Shown: piece after piece, positions 18,094 through 27,693 of the stretch | Layout of the letters: every line of letters starts with the position of its first letter | How positions within the stretch are numbered: position 1 is the first letter of the stretch | DNA from: JAVBNW01 sp031551255 | Lineage (GTDB): Bacteria; Bacillota; Clostridia; Christensenellales; UBA1750 | Reading direction: 5' to 3' | Length of the DNA stretch: 49,180 nucleotides | Assembly (NCBI GenBank): GCA_031551255.1 | Contig: JAVBNW010000103.1 | Coordinates: forward strand, 1 to 49,180 | The notes under the pieces: generated by a model | What the model saw: only the letters and a program-made list of their open reading frames with translations | Told to the model about the DNA's origin: nothing | Databases searched by the model: none | Position numbers and translations under genes: made by a program

Positions 18094-19074
18094 TTGGATA
18101 TTATGGAGACCGTCGAGGACTCTTTCGCATTTTTAGAAGAAGTGGGCATGGTAAAACAGCAGGCCGGCGCAAGCGTCTCATATACCTTCCCTCCGGGCCG
18201 TGGCGAGGGCAAGATCGAGGCGCTGGGCGACATGTCCAAATATTATTTCACGAAGAGCCACTATAGCGTCGGCACGGAGTTTTCACAGAAATACAGGATT
18301 ACCGAGCGTTTTATTGAGATTGGCAAACTGGAGCAATCCGAGGGCTTTCATACGCGGGAGGATGGCTGCCCGGACTATGACGATCTGCCTGTCGGAATGG
18401 CCTTTTATATCCACACATCCACCGGCGCTATCAAATGGATGTACTGCGCCGCGGGCAAAACTTGCATCAGCCACAGCCTGATCCTGCGGGAGCGTGTCTA
18501 TCTTGAATGGCTTCGCCCCGTCATCGAGCGCTCATGCCCCGACGGCGTGGATGCTTTCTCGATCATTCAACAAGCGGGGATGGCGAACCTTCTCCTCTAT
18601 AACAGTATCCTGTCCGAGCTTCTGAATAATCCCTATCAGGGGCAAGCGGCGGCGCTGCTGTTGGATGCCAAGGTTCTCGAGCTGATGGCATCATACGTCA
18701 ATTATATCGAATCCTCCCGTGGGAAGGATGTCGTGATTTTATCCGATTATGACAAAAAAGCCGTCGATGAGGCGCAGCGCATACTGCGCACCCAACTTAA
18801 AAACCCGCCGCCTGTGGCGCAGCTTGCCCGGCAGGTGGGGCTTAACCAAAACAAGATGCAGATGGCTTTTCGTCAGCTGGCGGGCGTGACCGCCGCGGAG
18901 TATCTACGCAGTTACCGTATGGAAAAGGCCCTGGAATATTTGGCGCAGGACATGCTGCTTGAGGAGGTTGCCAGCCGTGTAGGCTATAAGAGCGCCAGCC
19001 GGTTTTCCGAGGCGTTCATGAAAACATACGGGGCGCTGCCCAGCCACTACCGCAGGCTATATCAAAGCGCCTGA
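18094..19074 (+). CDS. AraC-family regulator, cassette B
   Basis: A 326-residue regulator with a long N-terminal sensor region and a C-terminal AraC domain: first HTH VAQLARQVGLNQNKMQMAF, second HTH LEEVASRVGYKSASRFSEAF, ending YGALPSHYRR. The GLNQNKMQMAF stretch is close in pattern to PchR/YbtA-type regulators of siderophore uptake. I chose the TTG at 18094 because AAGGAG lies 7 bases before it. The ATG at 18088 is too close to that site, and the ATG at 18103 is the alternative. It is divergent from cassette B and converges with cassette C (14 bases apart). Confidence 0.88.
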   Translation: MDIMETVEDSFAFLEEVGMVKQQAGASVSYTFPPGRGEGKIEALGDMSKYYFTKSHYSVGTEFSQKYRITERFIEIGKLEQSEGFHTREDGCPDYDDLPVGMAFYIHTSTGAIKWMYCAAGKTCISHSLILRERVYLEWLRPVIERSCPDGVDAFSIIQQAGMANLLLYNSILSELLNNPYQGQAAALLLDAKVLELMASYVNYIESSRGKDVVILSDYDKKAVDEAQRILRTQLKNPPPVAQLARQVGLNQNKMQMAFRQLAGVTAAEYLRSYRMEKALEYLAQDMLLEEVASRVGYKSASRFSEAFMKTYGALPSHYRRLYQSA

Positions 19075-19088
19075 CCATGTGAAAGCGG

Positions 19089-20519
19089 TTATGTTTCCTG
19101 CGCAAGAAGCGTTTTTTGATAGAGTATTTTCATCGCGTTCATGTATACCAGAATATCCGCCGTGAGGCTGATGAATTCCATATCGTGCGTGATGAGCAAA
19201 ATGCTCTGCCCTTGCCGAGTCAAATCATTCAGTATTCGTGATACGGCTCGCATGTGAAAACCGTCAAGGCCGCTGGTGGGTTCGTCCAGCACAATCGCGG
19301 GAACGCCGCGAAGGACAGCGGCGGCCAACAGCACCCTTTGTTTCTGTCCTCCGCTCAGCGTATTAGGATGTCTGTGTAACAAGCCATCAAGCCCTAACGC
19401 CTGTATTGTATCCGCCACGTGCGCGTCCCTCACGCTCAGCTTTGTCCCCAGCAATATTTCATCTTTTACGGATGGCGTATACAGCTGGTAATCCACATCC
19501 TGCTGCACAAAAAAAGAATTGCGAACCCTTTTCTTTTTGCCGCTTTGCGCGCCCTGTACATAAACCGTGCCGACGCTCTCCTTTTGAATGCCGGTCATGA
19601 TCCTGCACAGACTGGTTTTGCCCGCGCCATTGCTGCCGGAGACGGCAGTCACCATGCCCTTCGCGATGGAGAGGCCGACATCGTTGAGAATTTGGGTATC
19701 GTTTACGCGCAGGCTAATGCTGTTGGCTCGCAAAACGATGTCAGGCGCGTGGGTAACCCCCTCACCGACACGCAGTTCGGGTACGTCAAAAAAACGCAGC
19801 CCCAAAGCCTCCAATTGTCTTTGTGATAGCCGCAGCGCTTCTTTTCGGCTATATTCCTGCGCGATTTTACCCTCTCGCATGATGATCAGACGATCAAACA
19901 CGTCCCGCAAATAATGCAGCCGATGTTCCGACACGATAATCGTATGCCCCTGCGTCTTCATCCTGCGCAGAAACTCAGCCAGCTGCAAAATGGCGTTGCT
20001 GTCCAGATTGGCAGACGGTTCATCCAGTACAAGCCCCTTGGGCTGTAGGGCACATACGGAGGCGATGGCCACTTTTTGTTTTTCACCGCTGGAGAGCACA
20101 CGCATTTCCCTGTCGTGTAAGTAGGATATGCCCAGCATCTCACTCACGTCCCACAGCCGCTCATGCATAATATCCCGGGATATGCAATGGTTTTCCATTG
20201 CCAGCACGACCTCATCTCGTACCCGCTTGGCAAAGAACTGGCTGCGGGGATCCTGAAAAACGCTGCCCAGAACCGAGCCGATTTCATCCAAAGAGACATC
20301 TTCTATTCGCCTGCCATCAAGCAAATATTCTCCTTCCAGCCTGCCGCCGTAGAATTTGGGGCACAGGCCGTTCATGACCCGTGTGAGCGTGGTTTTGCCG
20401 CAGCCACTCGTACCTGTGACCAATACACATTCGCCCGTTTGCACCGTCATATCGATGCCGTCGAGGCTTTTATCCTTGGCGCCCGGATAGGTAAAGGAGA
20501 GATTGGCCAGGCGAATCAT
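19089..20519 (-). CDS. Two-domain EcfA ATPase, cassette C
   Basis: A 476-residue tandem ATPase, co-linear with that of cassette B. Domain one has GTSGCGKTT at 36-44, LSSGEKQK and LVLDEPSANLD. Domain two has GSNGAGKTS, the Q-loop region FFVQQDVDYQLY, LSGGQKQR, VLDEPTSGLD and ITHD. The start is ATG at 20519, overlapping the EcfT stop as ATGA. It is the last gene of the operon and ends facing the cassette B AraC gene. No terminator hairpin is obvious in the 14-base gap. Confidence 0.9.
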   Translation of the reverse strand: MIRLANLSFTYPGAKDKSLDGIDMTVQTGECVLVTGTSGCGKTTLTRVMNGLCPKFYGGRLEGEYLLDGRRIEDVSLDEIGSVLGSVFQDPRSQFFAKRVRDEVVLAMENHCISRDIMHERLWDVSEMLGISYLHDREMRVLSSGEKQKVAIASVCALQPKGLVLDEPSANLDSNAILQLAEFLRRMKTQGHTIIVSEHRLHYLRDVFDRLIIMREGKIAQEYSRKEALRLSQRQLEALGLRFFDVPELRVGEGVTHAPDIVLRANSISLRVNDTQILNDVGLSIAKGMVTAVSGSNGAGKTSLCRIMTGIQKESVGTVYVQGAQSGKKKRVRNSFFVQQDVDYQLYTPSVKDEILLGTKLSVRDAHVADTIQALGLDGLLHRHPNTLSGGQKQRVLLAAAVLRGVPAIVLDEPTSGLDGFHMRAVSRILNDLTRQGQSILLITHDMEFISLTADILVYMNAMKILYQKTLLAQET

Positions 20520-21238
20520 ACAACCACCCCCACCAAATGCAGCCTGTCAACAAGGCATATCCCGGCGACGAGAATAGCAAAAGCCCCGGTAAGCAAGGCA
20601 TCGCCACGGCGAAACTCCACCATGTCATAGCTTACGATCGCATTGTTGATCCGGACGCCGCGCACCATGGCCGCCGCCGAAAGCTCTTCGGCGATACGGG
20701 TGGTGCGGATCAGCAACGGAACGATGGTCAGTTCAAAATTGGACGAGATGTGGGTCAGCGTGTTCCAAAAGCCCACGCCGGTTCCGCGAAATTTAAGCGA
20801 CCCGCGGATGGCGCGCAGCTCGTAGCCAATGGTGGGGATAAATCGCAGCAGTACAACAGTAGCGATCCCGAATGCCTTGGGCAAACGCAGCTTGCTAAAT
20901 ACCGTGAGCAGCGTCCCTGTCGGCGCATCGGCAAGTCCTGCGGTAAAGGCGATGGGAATCAACATATGCCGTATGAGGTTGGAGAACATCCAAAAGGTCT
21001 CAAAGCCGCGCACACCCAGCGTCAAGCGACTTAAGCCAAAGAGCAGAACACATCCGGCGGCCAGCTTGAGCGCCGTGCTTACCCGCCCCGAGAGACAAAG
21101 CCAAAGACAGGCGAACAGCAGCAATGCGATAAAGCAGATCTCCGTTACACATAGCATCACGGCAATGGCATTGACCAGTACCAGTAGCAAAGATACCCGC
21201 AAATCCGCGTTTTGGACGGCATTTTTTATACCGCTCAT
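20516..21238 (-). CDS. ECF transporter T component, cassette C
   Basis: A 240-residue membrane protein with the coupling segment TTRIAEELSAAAMVRGVR in the C-terminal third, the place of the Ala-Arg-Gly motif of EcfT. The start is ATG at 21238, overlapping the S-component stop as ATGA; a longer frame upstream runs inside the S gene and lacks a ribosome site. The stop overlaps the EcfA start. Confidence 0.86.
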   Translation of the reverse strand: MSGIKNAVQNADLRVSLLLVLVNAIAVMLCVTEICFIALLLFACLWLCLSGRVSTALKLAAGCVLLFGLSRLTLGVRGFETFWMFSNLIRHMLIPIAFTAGLADAPTGTLLTVFSKLRLPKAFGIATVVLLRFIPTIGYELRAIRGSLKFRGTGVGFWNTLTHISSNFELTIVPLLIRTTRIAEELSAAAMVRGVRINNAIVSYDMVEFRRGDALLTGAFAILVAGICLVDRLHLVGVVV

Positions 21239-21846
21239 GCGCCTTCCACGATGCCAGCCGGAGCGAAATGTTTGCGCAGCATCCGGTGTCCTATAAGGCA
21301 TCCGACGATCGCGCCGACGATCGTAATCACAATGCCGATTGCGATATTACCCGCCGAATAAACCGAGAACATGGCATCCACATACTCCTGTGTCATTCCA
21401 TTGGCTAAAACGGCCGCGGCCACTTGCTCTTTGGTGGTCATAATCAACACTACGGGAGCCATCATCACAGTGACGCCAAATAGAGCGAAGGATGCGCTCA
21501 GACGCACAGAATTGCGGTAGCCGCCATTAAGCATCATAAGCTCACGTACCAGGCCGACAACCAGAAGCATCAGGCTGATCAAGATCATGCCGTTGGTGAA
21601 ATAGTAGTATACGGCAAACAAGAATGAAAACAGAAACTGCGCGCCTATACGGGGCGATTTCGCGCTCATCAATATATAGATCGGCCCGCAAAGCAGCATT
21701 TCAATGCCCGATACAATCCATAACACCAACTTGATATTTGCCGCGAAGGGCAAAACCGCTACGGTGCAGATGATGATGCATAGCGCGGTAAGCAGCGTGA
21801 CCAGTATGACATCCTTGAGTCCGATCCATTTCCTTGTATTCTCCAT
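21235..21846 (-). CDS. MptD/Trep_Strep-type putative ECF S component, cassette C
   Basis: A 203-residue membrane protein with about six helices. The start MENTRKWIGLKDVILVTLLT and the end MLRKHFAPAGIVEGA fit the family seen in the other cassettes, with a slightly longer C-terminus. The ATG at 21846 is preceded by AGGAGGAG. It follows the ABC pair by 19 bases and is coupled to EcfT. The ligand is unknown. Confidence 0.82.
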   Translation of the reverse strand: MENTRKWIGLKDVILVTLLTALCIIICTVAVLPFAANIKLVLWIVSGIEMLLCGPIYILMSAKSPRIGAQFLFSFLFAVYYYFTNGMILISLMLLVVGLVRELMMLNGGYRNSVRLSASFALFGVTVMMAPVVLIMTTKEQVAAAVLANGMTQEYVDAMFSVYSAGNIAIGIVITIVGAIVGCLIGHRMLRKHFAPAGIVEGA

Positions 21847-21865
21847 GACAAACTCCTCCTAAATT

Positions 21866-23605
21866 TTATAGATTCCAATCCTTGGACTGTGTTTGTAATT
21901 CCCACAAGCGGCGGTAGCGTCCCCCAGCGGCCATCAGCTCCTCATGCGTGCCTTGTTCCGCGATCTTGCCGCCATCCACCACCAATATCTGATGGGCGTT
22001 CTGCACTGTTTTGAGCCTGTGGGCAATCATGACCACCGTACGGCCCCGTACCAAATCGCCAATCGCGCGCTGAATGAGCACCTCGTTACGGGCATCCAGG
22101 CTGGCGGTGGGTTCATCCAATAGCAGGATGGGCGCATCCTTCAAGATGGCGCGGGCAATGGAGATGCGCTGCTTTTCTCCGCCGGAAAGCGTGGAGCCGC
22201 CTTCGCCCACGACTGTGTCATATCCTTCCGGCAGCGCCATGATGAAGTCGTGGCACTGGGCGCGCTTTGCGGCATCTATCATCTCGGCTTCCGTTGCGCT
22301 TTTTCTGCCAAACAGGATATTCTCGCGGATGGTATCGTGAAACAGGTAGACGTCCTGGAGTACCATGGAGATGCCTTCAATCCATTTTTCTGCATCCAGG
22401 GAACGCAATGCTTTTCCTCCGCAGATAATCTCTCCGGCATCGGTATCCCAGAAACGGGCAATGAGGCGCAAAATCGTGGTTTTACCGCCGCCGCTGGGGC
22501 CTACAATGGCCGTCAGCTTGCCGCGGGGGATCGTAAAGGACGCTTGGTTGAGCACTTTATCGCCCTGCGCCCCCTGATAGGAGAACGATACGTCCCGGAA
22601 CGTTATATCCTGGTTGGCCTCGGTCTGGCAGCATCCCTCCATGGAAGGATGCTGCATGATGTCATCGATACGGGTCGCGGAAACATAATGCATACGCATC
22701 ATCACCATATACCGCACCCAGGTGAGTATGGGCGAGATGATCTTGGTGCCGATGACGATCAGGCCCAAATATTCCACGATACCCAGCTTTCCGCCGAGGA
22801 TCATGTAAGCCCCGGCAAAGCACATCAACGGCAGACCCAGTTTCACAAAAGCGTTGGCAAGATTCATGAGCGTGCCGCCGATGGTTTCGCCCCGGGTCTG
22901 CACTTTCATGAGGTGCTGATATGCATCTTTTAGCTTGCCGAAGCCTTCACCTGTTTGGTTGTAAGCCTTGAGGGTTTTCATGCCCAGCAGGTATTCACTT
23001 AAATAGGTTGCGGTCTTATCTCTGGCGGTGATGTTTCTTTTTGTCAGTCGCGCGGTCAGATTCATGGACAGCGCAATAATCAATGCGGCAACGGGCATGG
23101 AGATATACAGCGCCAGCGCCATGGTCGGGTTAAACAGAAACATGAAAACCGACGTGAGGACACAGGCAAACACCACGCTGAAAATGCCCGTGAACAGCCC
23201 CACCATGCTTTGCTCCACTGCAAGGAAATCATTGGTGAACGTGTTGATCAGCTCGCCCGATTCCTTTCTGAGGAAGTACCCGAGCGGCAAGGTACGCAGC
23301 TTTTTGATAAAGGAGACCTTGTTTTCAGCCGAGTGAACGGTGGCCGGCAGGTAGGTGCCTAAGAAGGCGCCGGTGCTCAGAAGCAGCTGCACCAATGCCA
23401 GCGCGCCCATGATTGCGGCCACAATCCAAAGGTCGCTTATATCAATACCCACCGGATTCGAGAATCCAAGCGCGATATAGTTGATGGCGAAATACACGGC
23501 GACCGCCGGGAAGGACATGAAGAAACTCTCAACAAAGAGCCAGATGACAGGACCTTTCATTTGTTCCGGATGGCCGCATGTAAATTTGCGGATGATTTCC
23601 TTCAT
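21866..23605 (-). CDS. ABC transporter half (exporter fold), cassette C, second partner
   Basis: A 579-residue TMD-NBD protein. Walker A GPSGGGKTT near 369, LSGGEKQR, LLLDEPTASLD and IAHRL are all intact. The start is ATG at 23605, behind AAGGAGG; its ATGA overlaps the partner stop. It has the SLD type of D-loop, like the second partners in cassettes A and B. The C-terminus ends RLWELQTQSKDWNL. Confidence 0.9.
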   Translation of the reverse strand: MKEIIRKFTCGHPEQMKGPVIWLFVESFFMSFPAVAVYFAINYIALGFSNPVGIDISDLWIVAAIMGALALVQLLLSTGAFLGTYLPATVHSAENKVSFIKKLRTLPLGYFLRKESGELINTFTNDFLAVEQSMVGLFTGIFSVVFACVLTSVFMFLFNPTMALALYISMPVAALIIALSMNLTARLTKRNITARDKTATYLSEYLLGMKTLKAYNQTGEGFGKLKDAYQHLMKVQTRGETIGGTLMNLANAFVKLGLPLMCFAGAYMILGGKLGIVEYLGLIVIGTKIISPILTWVRYMVMMRMHYVSATRIDDIMQHPSMEGCCQTEANQDITFRDVSFSYQGAQGDKVLNQASFTIPRGKLTAIVGPSGGGKTTILRLIARFWDTDAGEIICGGKALRSLDAEKWIEGISMVLQDVYLFHDTIRENILFGRKSATEAEMIDAAKRAQCHDFIMALPEGYDTVVGEGGSTLSGGEKQRISIARAILKDAPILLLDEPTASLDARNEVLIQRAIGDLVRGRTVVMIAHRLKTVQNAHQILVVDGGKIAEQGTHEELMAAGGRYRRLWELQTQSKDWNL

Positions 23606-25413
23606 GCCGTCACCTCCTTTTTCTGTGACACTTCGATCGCCCAAGCGTCCGCTTCATGCTGCAGTTCCCAAAGCGCGCGATACTCCGTGTCCGCAGCCAT
23701 CAGCGTATCGTGCGTACCGCACTCTGTGATTTTTCCTTCCTGCAACACCAGAATTTGATCCGCTTCCCGAATGCTTTGCAGGCGGTGCGCGATGATGATA
23801 ACCGTCTTATCCTTAAGCAAATTCCTGATGGCTTTTTGGATCAAATTTTCGTTCTCCGCGTCCGAATACGCCAGCGCTTCGTCCAGCACCACGATCGGAG
23901 AACCTTTCAAGATGGCGCGGGCGATGGAAACGCGCTGCTCCTCGCCGCCGGAAAGCCTGGCACCGCCGGCACCGATGCGCGTGTCGTATCCCTTTGGCAT
24001 GCTCATGATGAAATCGTGACACTGGGCGGCCTTTGCGGCCTTCTCAACCTGCTCTTGCGTATAAGGCCGGTTCATGGTGATGTTGCCGAGGACTGTATCC
24101 GCAAATATATAAGTATCTTGCAATACGGTAGCGACATGGTCCATAAGGCGATCCGGCGCGATATTGCGGATATCCATGCCGCCAATGGCAATGCTTCCTG
24201 ACTCCACGTCCCAAAAGCGCGAAAGCAATTGTCCAATGGTGGATTTCCCGCCGCCCGAAGGCCCAACCAGCGCGGTCATCCTCCCCCGGGGAGCGGTGAA
24301 CGCAATGTGGGAAAGGGCCATTTTGCGCAGAGGATCCGACGCGTCCTGATAGGAGAAGGAGACGTCTTGAAACGCCACATCCCAGTTCTTGGGCTCCTGA
24401 GGGTTTCGCGGCGCGGCGATCGGCTCGGTTTCCAGGATGGCGTCGATGGCGTCCAGCCCGACGGCAAGTTGCCCCATCTGCGTGCCGTAGTTGACGCAGG
24501 TCATCAGTGGATCGTAGATAGCGGGAACGAGTATGAGCGCCATCAACACCGCGATCATCGTATCCGGCGTGGGAGATTGGGAAATGAGAACGATCCCCGC
24601 CGGCAGCACGATGGTCAGCATGGACAGCACAATGGTCTTATACGCGCTCATGGGCAGCGCGCTGCGTTTGTATTGTTTGAGCTCCCATGTGCGGTATTTG
24701 TTGATGTTCTCATCGAGCGTATGTGTCATGGTCCCGGTCAAACCAAAGAGCTTGACTTCCGCCATGCCCTTGACATATTCGGAAAAAGCGCCGGTCATAT
24801 CCTTGGTGGCTGTGGCGACGTCGACCCAGAGCTGACGCGCCTTCTTGCCGCCAAACACGGTCATCTGCAACACCACCGCCGCCACGATGCAGAGGATCGC
24901 CGCCAGCGCCAGCCAACCATTGAGTACAAACAGGCTGACAAACAGCACGGCGACAACGGCGACGGATCCTGTGATATCAGGCAGCATGTGGGCGACGAAG
25001 CCTTCGATCTTTTCAATATTCTCATCCATCGTCTTTTGGACGCTTCCGGTGGTGTTGTCCGCAAAAAAGCCGATGGACAACCGGCCAATGTGCTCCATGA
25101 CGCGGATGCGGAAGTGATACAGCAGCTTAAAAGCCACGCGGTGGCAGCCGAAGCTGCCCAAGAACGTGAACAGCATGTTACTTACAATACCAATGCCGGC
25201 AATGACAATCCAAAAGATGATAACGGACTTTGTATCGCTGCCCGTTGGCGGCATCAGCAGCTGCCGCGCGATGAAGTAGACGGACAGATAGGGCGCTATG
25301 CTCGCCAGCATTCCGATTATGGAAGACAGGCAGCTCATCAACAGCACGCCTTTCCCTTGCGCGGCAATCCGAAACGCGCGCCCAATCACATTTCCTTTTT
25401 TCCCTTTACCCAT
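23602..25413 (-). CDS. ABC transporter half (exporter fold), cassette C, first partner
   Basis: A 603-residue TMD-NBD protein, first in the operon. Walker A GPSGGGKST lies near 384, followed by LSGGEEQR, VVLDEALAYSD and IIAHRL. After the catalytic Glu it has Ala-Leu instead of the usual Ala-Thr, and its D-loop is AYSD. The start is ATG at 25413, with AAGGAG 11 bases upstream; an upstream TTG at 25440 is possible but has no ribosome site. It shares closest motif detail with the ABC part of the cassette A fusion (LSGGEEQRVS.ARAILK). Confidence 0.9.
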   Translation of the reverse strand: MGKGKKGNVIGRAFRIAAQGKGVLLMSCLSSIIGMLASIAPYLSVYFIARQLLMPPTGSDTKSVIIFWIVIAGIGIVSNMLFTFLGSFGCHRVAFKLLYHFRIRVMEHIGRLSIGFFADNTTGSVQKTMDENIEKIEGFVAHMLPDITGSVAVVAVLFVSLFVLNGWLALAAILCIVAAVVLQMTVFGGKKARQLWVDVATATKDMTGAFSEYVKGMAEVKLFGLTGTMTHTLDENINKYRTWELKQYKRSALPMSAYKTIVLSMLTIVLPAGIVLISQSPTPDTMIAVLMALILVPAIYDPLMTCVNYGTQMGQLAVGLDAIDAILETEPIAAPRNPQEPKNWDVAFQDVSFSYQDASDPLRKMALSHIAFTAPRGRMTALVGPSGGGKSTIGQLLSRFWDVESGSIAIGGMDIRNIAPDRLMDHVATVLQDTYIFADTVLGNITMNRPYTQEQVEKAAKAAQCHDFIMSMPKGYDTRIGAGGARLSGGEEQRVSIARAILKGSPIVVLDEALAYSDAENENLIQKAIRNLLKDKTVIIIAHRLQSIREADQILVLQEGKITECGTHDTLMAADTEYRALWELQHEADAWAIEVSQKKEVTA

Positions 25414-25442
25414 ATAGGCGATTTCTCCTTGCTTCCTCAAAC

Positions 25443-25530
25443 TTTACGAAGCGATGGTTCTATGCTATAATCTCATGAAGTTAGTTTTGTCTAACTGAAC
25501 TAGTTTAGCGGATATCTCGGCCCTCCACAA
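25443..25530. promoter_or_regulatory. Divergent promoters of cassette C with shared operator
   Basis: Plus strand: TTTACG (25443-25448), 17 bases, a perfect TATAAT (25466-25471), driving the AraC operon. Minus strand: TTGTGG (25525-25530), 17 bases, TAAACT (25502-25507), driving the ABC pair. The palindrome AGTTAG-ttttgt-CTAACT (25479-25496) sits between the two -10 boxes, 7 and 5 bases from them. Confidence 0.75.
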
Positions 25531-25678
25531 GAGGCGACACTTGGCTCAACGCAGAGGGCTTTGGAATGTTCCAAATTGCAAAAACGTTGAATTGAAGCCA
25601 ATTTGCGCCGCTCTGCCCATGGCCAATACACATCATTTTGGAATGAAAAAAGTTGATAGCAGAAAGGAGGGTGAAGCA

Positions 25679-26662
25679 ATGCAAACTGTGGAGCAATACT
25701 GGGAATCGTATGAGCGGTATGGGTTCATCAAGGAGCAGACCCCGGAGGGCTATCGCTATCGTTTGCCTTCCCATCTGGGTGAAGGCGGCTTTGAACTATG
25801 GGGTGACGTCTCGACCTGCATGGTTTGTCTTTCGGACGTGGTCTTTTACAAACCTTGCGTGTCGTTTGAGGCGGCCAATGAGAAGATACTGGAGTTTGGA
25901 CAGTATTATTGCGGCGACGTGAGCTTCTACCAGAAGAGAGAGCAGACGTTCCCGATCGATCACGGTCTGAATTACTTAGTGAACTATCCCTCCATTACCG
26001 GATATAAGCGAATGGAAGCAAACACGCGCCTCACCTGTATCGGTTTGGCATACCGGGAGAAATTCTTCGATACGCTGCCCTATGACCTTCCCGATGATTT
26101 TTGGGAAAGCGCTGCCGAGGTGCTCAACCCCGAAGCCATTACGCTCCCGTCCGTTACATTGATTTGTGAGCAGCTAAGAAATTGCCGTTTGAAAGGTACA
26201 CAGCTAAAGCTATTTGTGCAGGGAAAAGCCTTGGAGGCCTTCGCGGTTACGCTGGAGTACATTTATGCAAACCGAAAGAAACCGGCGATTCACCTGACGG
26301 CGCAGGATCGGGCGGCACTTGATGCCATCAAAGCGATTCTTGGCAGAGAAATGGCGCACCCGTCGCAAATCAAGGATATGGCGTCTTCCCTCGGCATGAA
26401 CCAGCAAAAATTGATGGCCGGGTTTAAGCAGCTCAATGGTATGACGGTATATACATATTTGAAACGAATCCGCATGCAAAAAGCCGTTGAATTGCTGCAA
26501 CAAAACGAAATGCCCATCACCATGATAGCGCGGGCAGTAGGCTACCACGGCGATGGACATTTCCAGCAGGCGTTTAAGGACGTTTATGGAACCACGCCCA
26601 GCCGGCTCCGGCAGGACTTCTTCACCGCACAATATATAGACGATGAAGAGGGTGTCATATGA
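25679..26662 (+). CDS. AraC-family regulator (PchR/YbtA-like), cassette C
   Basis: A 327-residue regulator. The C-terminal AraC domain has IKDMASSLGMNQQKLMAGFK and a second HTH ITMIARAVGYHGDGHFQQAF, ending YGTTPSRLR. The MNQQKLMAGFKQLNG stretch is the pattern I know from PchR and YbtA, which sense ferric siderophores. The ~210-residue N-terminal region is presumably the sensor. The start is ATG at 25679 behind AAAGGAGG. It has a leader of about 200 bases from the promoter. The downstream membrane gene overlaps as ATGA, so the regulator is the first gene of a three-gene operon. Confidence 0.9.
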   Translation: MQTVEQYWESYERYGFIKEQTPEGYRYRLPSHLGEGGFELWGDVSTCMVCLSDVVFYKPCVSFEAANEKILEFGQYYCGDVSFYQKREQTFPIDHGLNYLVNYPSITGYKRMEANTRLTCIGLAYREKFFDTLPYDLPDDFWESAAEVLNPEAITLPSVTLICEQLRNCRLKGTQLKLFVQGKALEAFAVTLEYIYANRKKPAIHLTAQDRAALDAIKAILGREMAHPSQIKDMASSLGMNQQKLMAGFKQLNGMTVYTYLKRIRMQKAVELLQQNEMPITMIARAVGYHGDGHFQQAFKDVYGTTPSRLRQDFFTAQYIDDEEGVI

Positions 26663-27165
26663 CGTTTGTAATAGAAGGCGCGGTGCTGTGTGCATTGTTC
26701 TCGCTGGTGATTTACCTTCGCGTCGGGAGAAACCCTATCAGCGGCATTTTGTCTTATCCCACGGCGATCAGAAAGCGTGTGGAATCCTTGCCACAGTATC
26801 AAGGGATCGCGAAACGGTCTGAGCAAAAGCATTTATACTTGAAAGTGATTGGCGCATTATTGCTGGCGCTCGTATTGGCTGTCGTTGTCTGGTTTTCGGG
26901 GATGCGCGATTTTTGGAGCGCTTTCCTTTATGGGTTTGGTCTGTTCAGCGTTGTGAACCTTTGGGACCTTATCGTGTTGGACTGGGTATGGTTTTGCCAC
27001 TCCAAACGCTTTCGCATCCCTGGGACAGAGGATATGGTGAAAGAATACCGCGATCCGTGGTTCCACCTGAAAGCCTTTTTCCTGGGCTGTATGATCGGCC
27101 TGGTTGTCAGTCTGCTGGCCGCGGGATGCGTAGCGATAATTCGCTTATTTCGAGGAATCGTCTAA
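26659..27165 (+). CDS. Uncharacterised membrane protein
   Basis: A 168-residue protein I do not recognise. Hydrophobic segments lie at about residues 3-20, 60-82, 88-108 and 138-162, so four helices are likely, with a basic loop (AIRKRVES...KRSEQKH) between the first and second. ATG at 26659 overlaps the AraC stop (ATGA). It is thus made together with the cassette C regulator. The segment FWSAFLYGFGLFSVVNLWDL and the following DWVWFCHSKRFRIPGTEDM look like a structured membrane core. A role next to the regulator or transport pair is possible, with no direct evidence. Confidence 0.7.
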   Translation: MTFVIEGAVLCALFSLVIYLRVGRNPISGILSYPTAIRKRVESLPQYQGIAKRSEQKHLYLKVIGALLLALVLAVVVWFSGMRDFWSAFLYGFGLFSVVNLWDLIVLDWVWFCHSKRFRIPGTEDMVKEYRDPWFHLKAFFLGCMIGLVVSLLAAGCVAIIRLFRGIV

Positions 27166-27202
27166 TAAACAATTTTTGTACGTAATTTAGGGAGGTAAAA
27201 AA

Positions 27203-27667
27203 ATGGGATGTAGCGGTTGTACTGGGAACTGTAAATGCCATGGGCATGGCGCGGTTCAAATATCTGAGCAGGAGAAAAGTTTTCTGGTGATTTTGGCGCA
27301 GACTCCTTTTTTGCCGATGGCACGCTTTACCATGTCCAGCACTCAGTCTGAGGATTTGCAATCTGTCGCGCTTGCTCCTGTGTATATGACAGATGGAAAA
27401 GAGAGTATGGAGCAGGTCCAGGAAAATCGAGAGCTGCTTTTAAGCCTCGAAGAAAAAGGGTTGATCACGCTGGATTATGATCAGCCTCTACAAGGCTACG
27501 GATATGAAGAGTACAGTCGCTCGTCTGTATATGAAATGTTCCGGGCAACCGTAGAGGAAGGCGGCAAGAAAGAGGGCTTTCTCTTTGATACGCCAAACCT
27601 CGAACTTGGGAGTCTGGCACTGACAGCTCTTGGACAGGATGCGATTGAGGCGCTACCTTCGGCATAG
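27203..27667 (+). CDS. Small protein with Cys/His-rich N-terminus, unknown
   Basis: A 154-residue protein. The first 15 residues hold Cys 3, 6, 10 and 12 and His 13 and 15 (MGCSGCTGNCKCHGHG), a probable metal site. The remainder, with ENRELLLSLEEKGLITLDYD near the middle, looks like a small helix-rich or winged-helix fold. No signal peptide is seen. The start is ATG at 27203 with GGGAGG upstream, 37 bases after the membrane protein, so it is probably the third gene of the AraC operon. A metal-binding cytosolic protein would fit a metal-uptake island. I do not recognise the family. Confidence 0.7.
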   Translation: MGCSGCTGNCKCHGHGAVQISEQEKSFLVILAQTPFLPMARFTMSSTQSEDLQSVALAPVYMTDGKESMEQVQENRELLLSLEEKGLITLDYDQPLQGYGYEEYSRSSVYEMFRATVEEGGKKEGFLFDTPNLELGSLALTALGQDAIEALPSA

Positions 27668-27693
27668 GTTTAGCGATATACATACGCGTAATA

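Noticed and set aside
24229..25470. Long plus-strand frame of 413 codons opposite a cassette C ABC gene, and similar ones at 2253-3110, 5126-6010 and 43436-44260
   Set aside because: They lie fully antisense to genes with clear family motifs, are rich in Arg, His, Gln and Pro as expected of shadow frames in GC-rich DNA, and lack ribosome sites.
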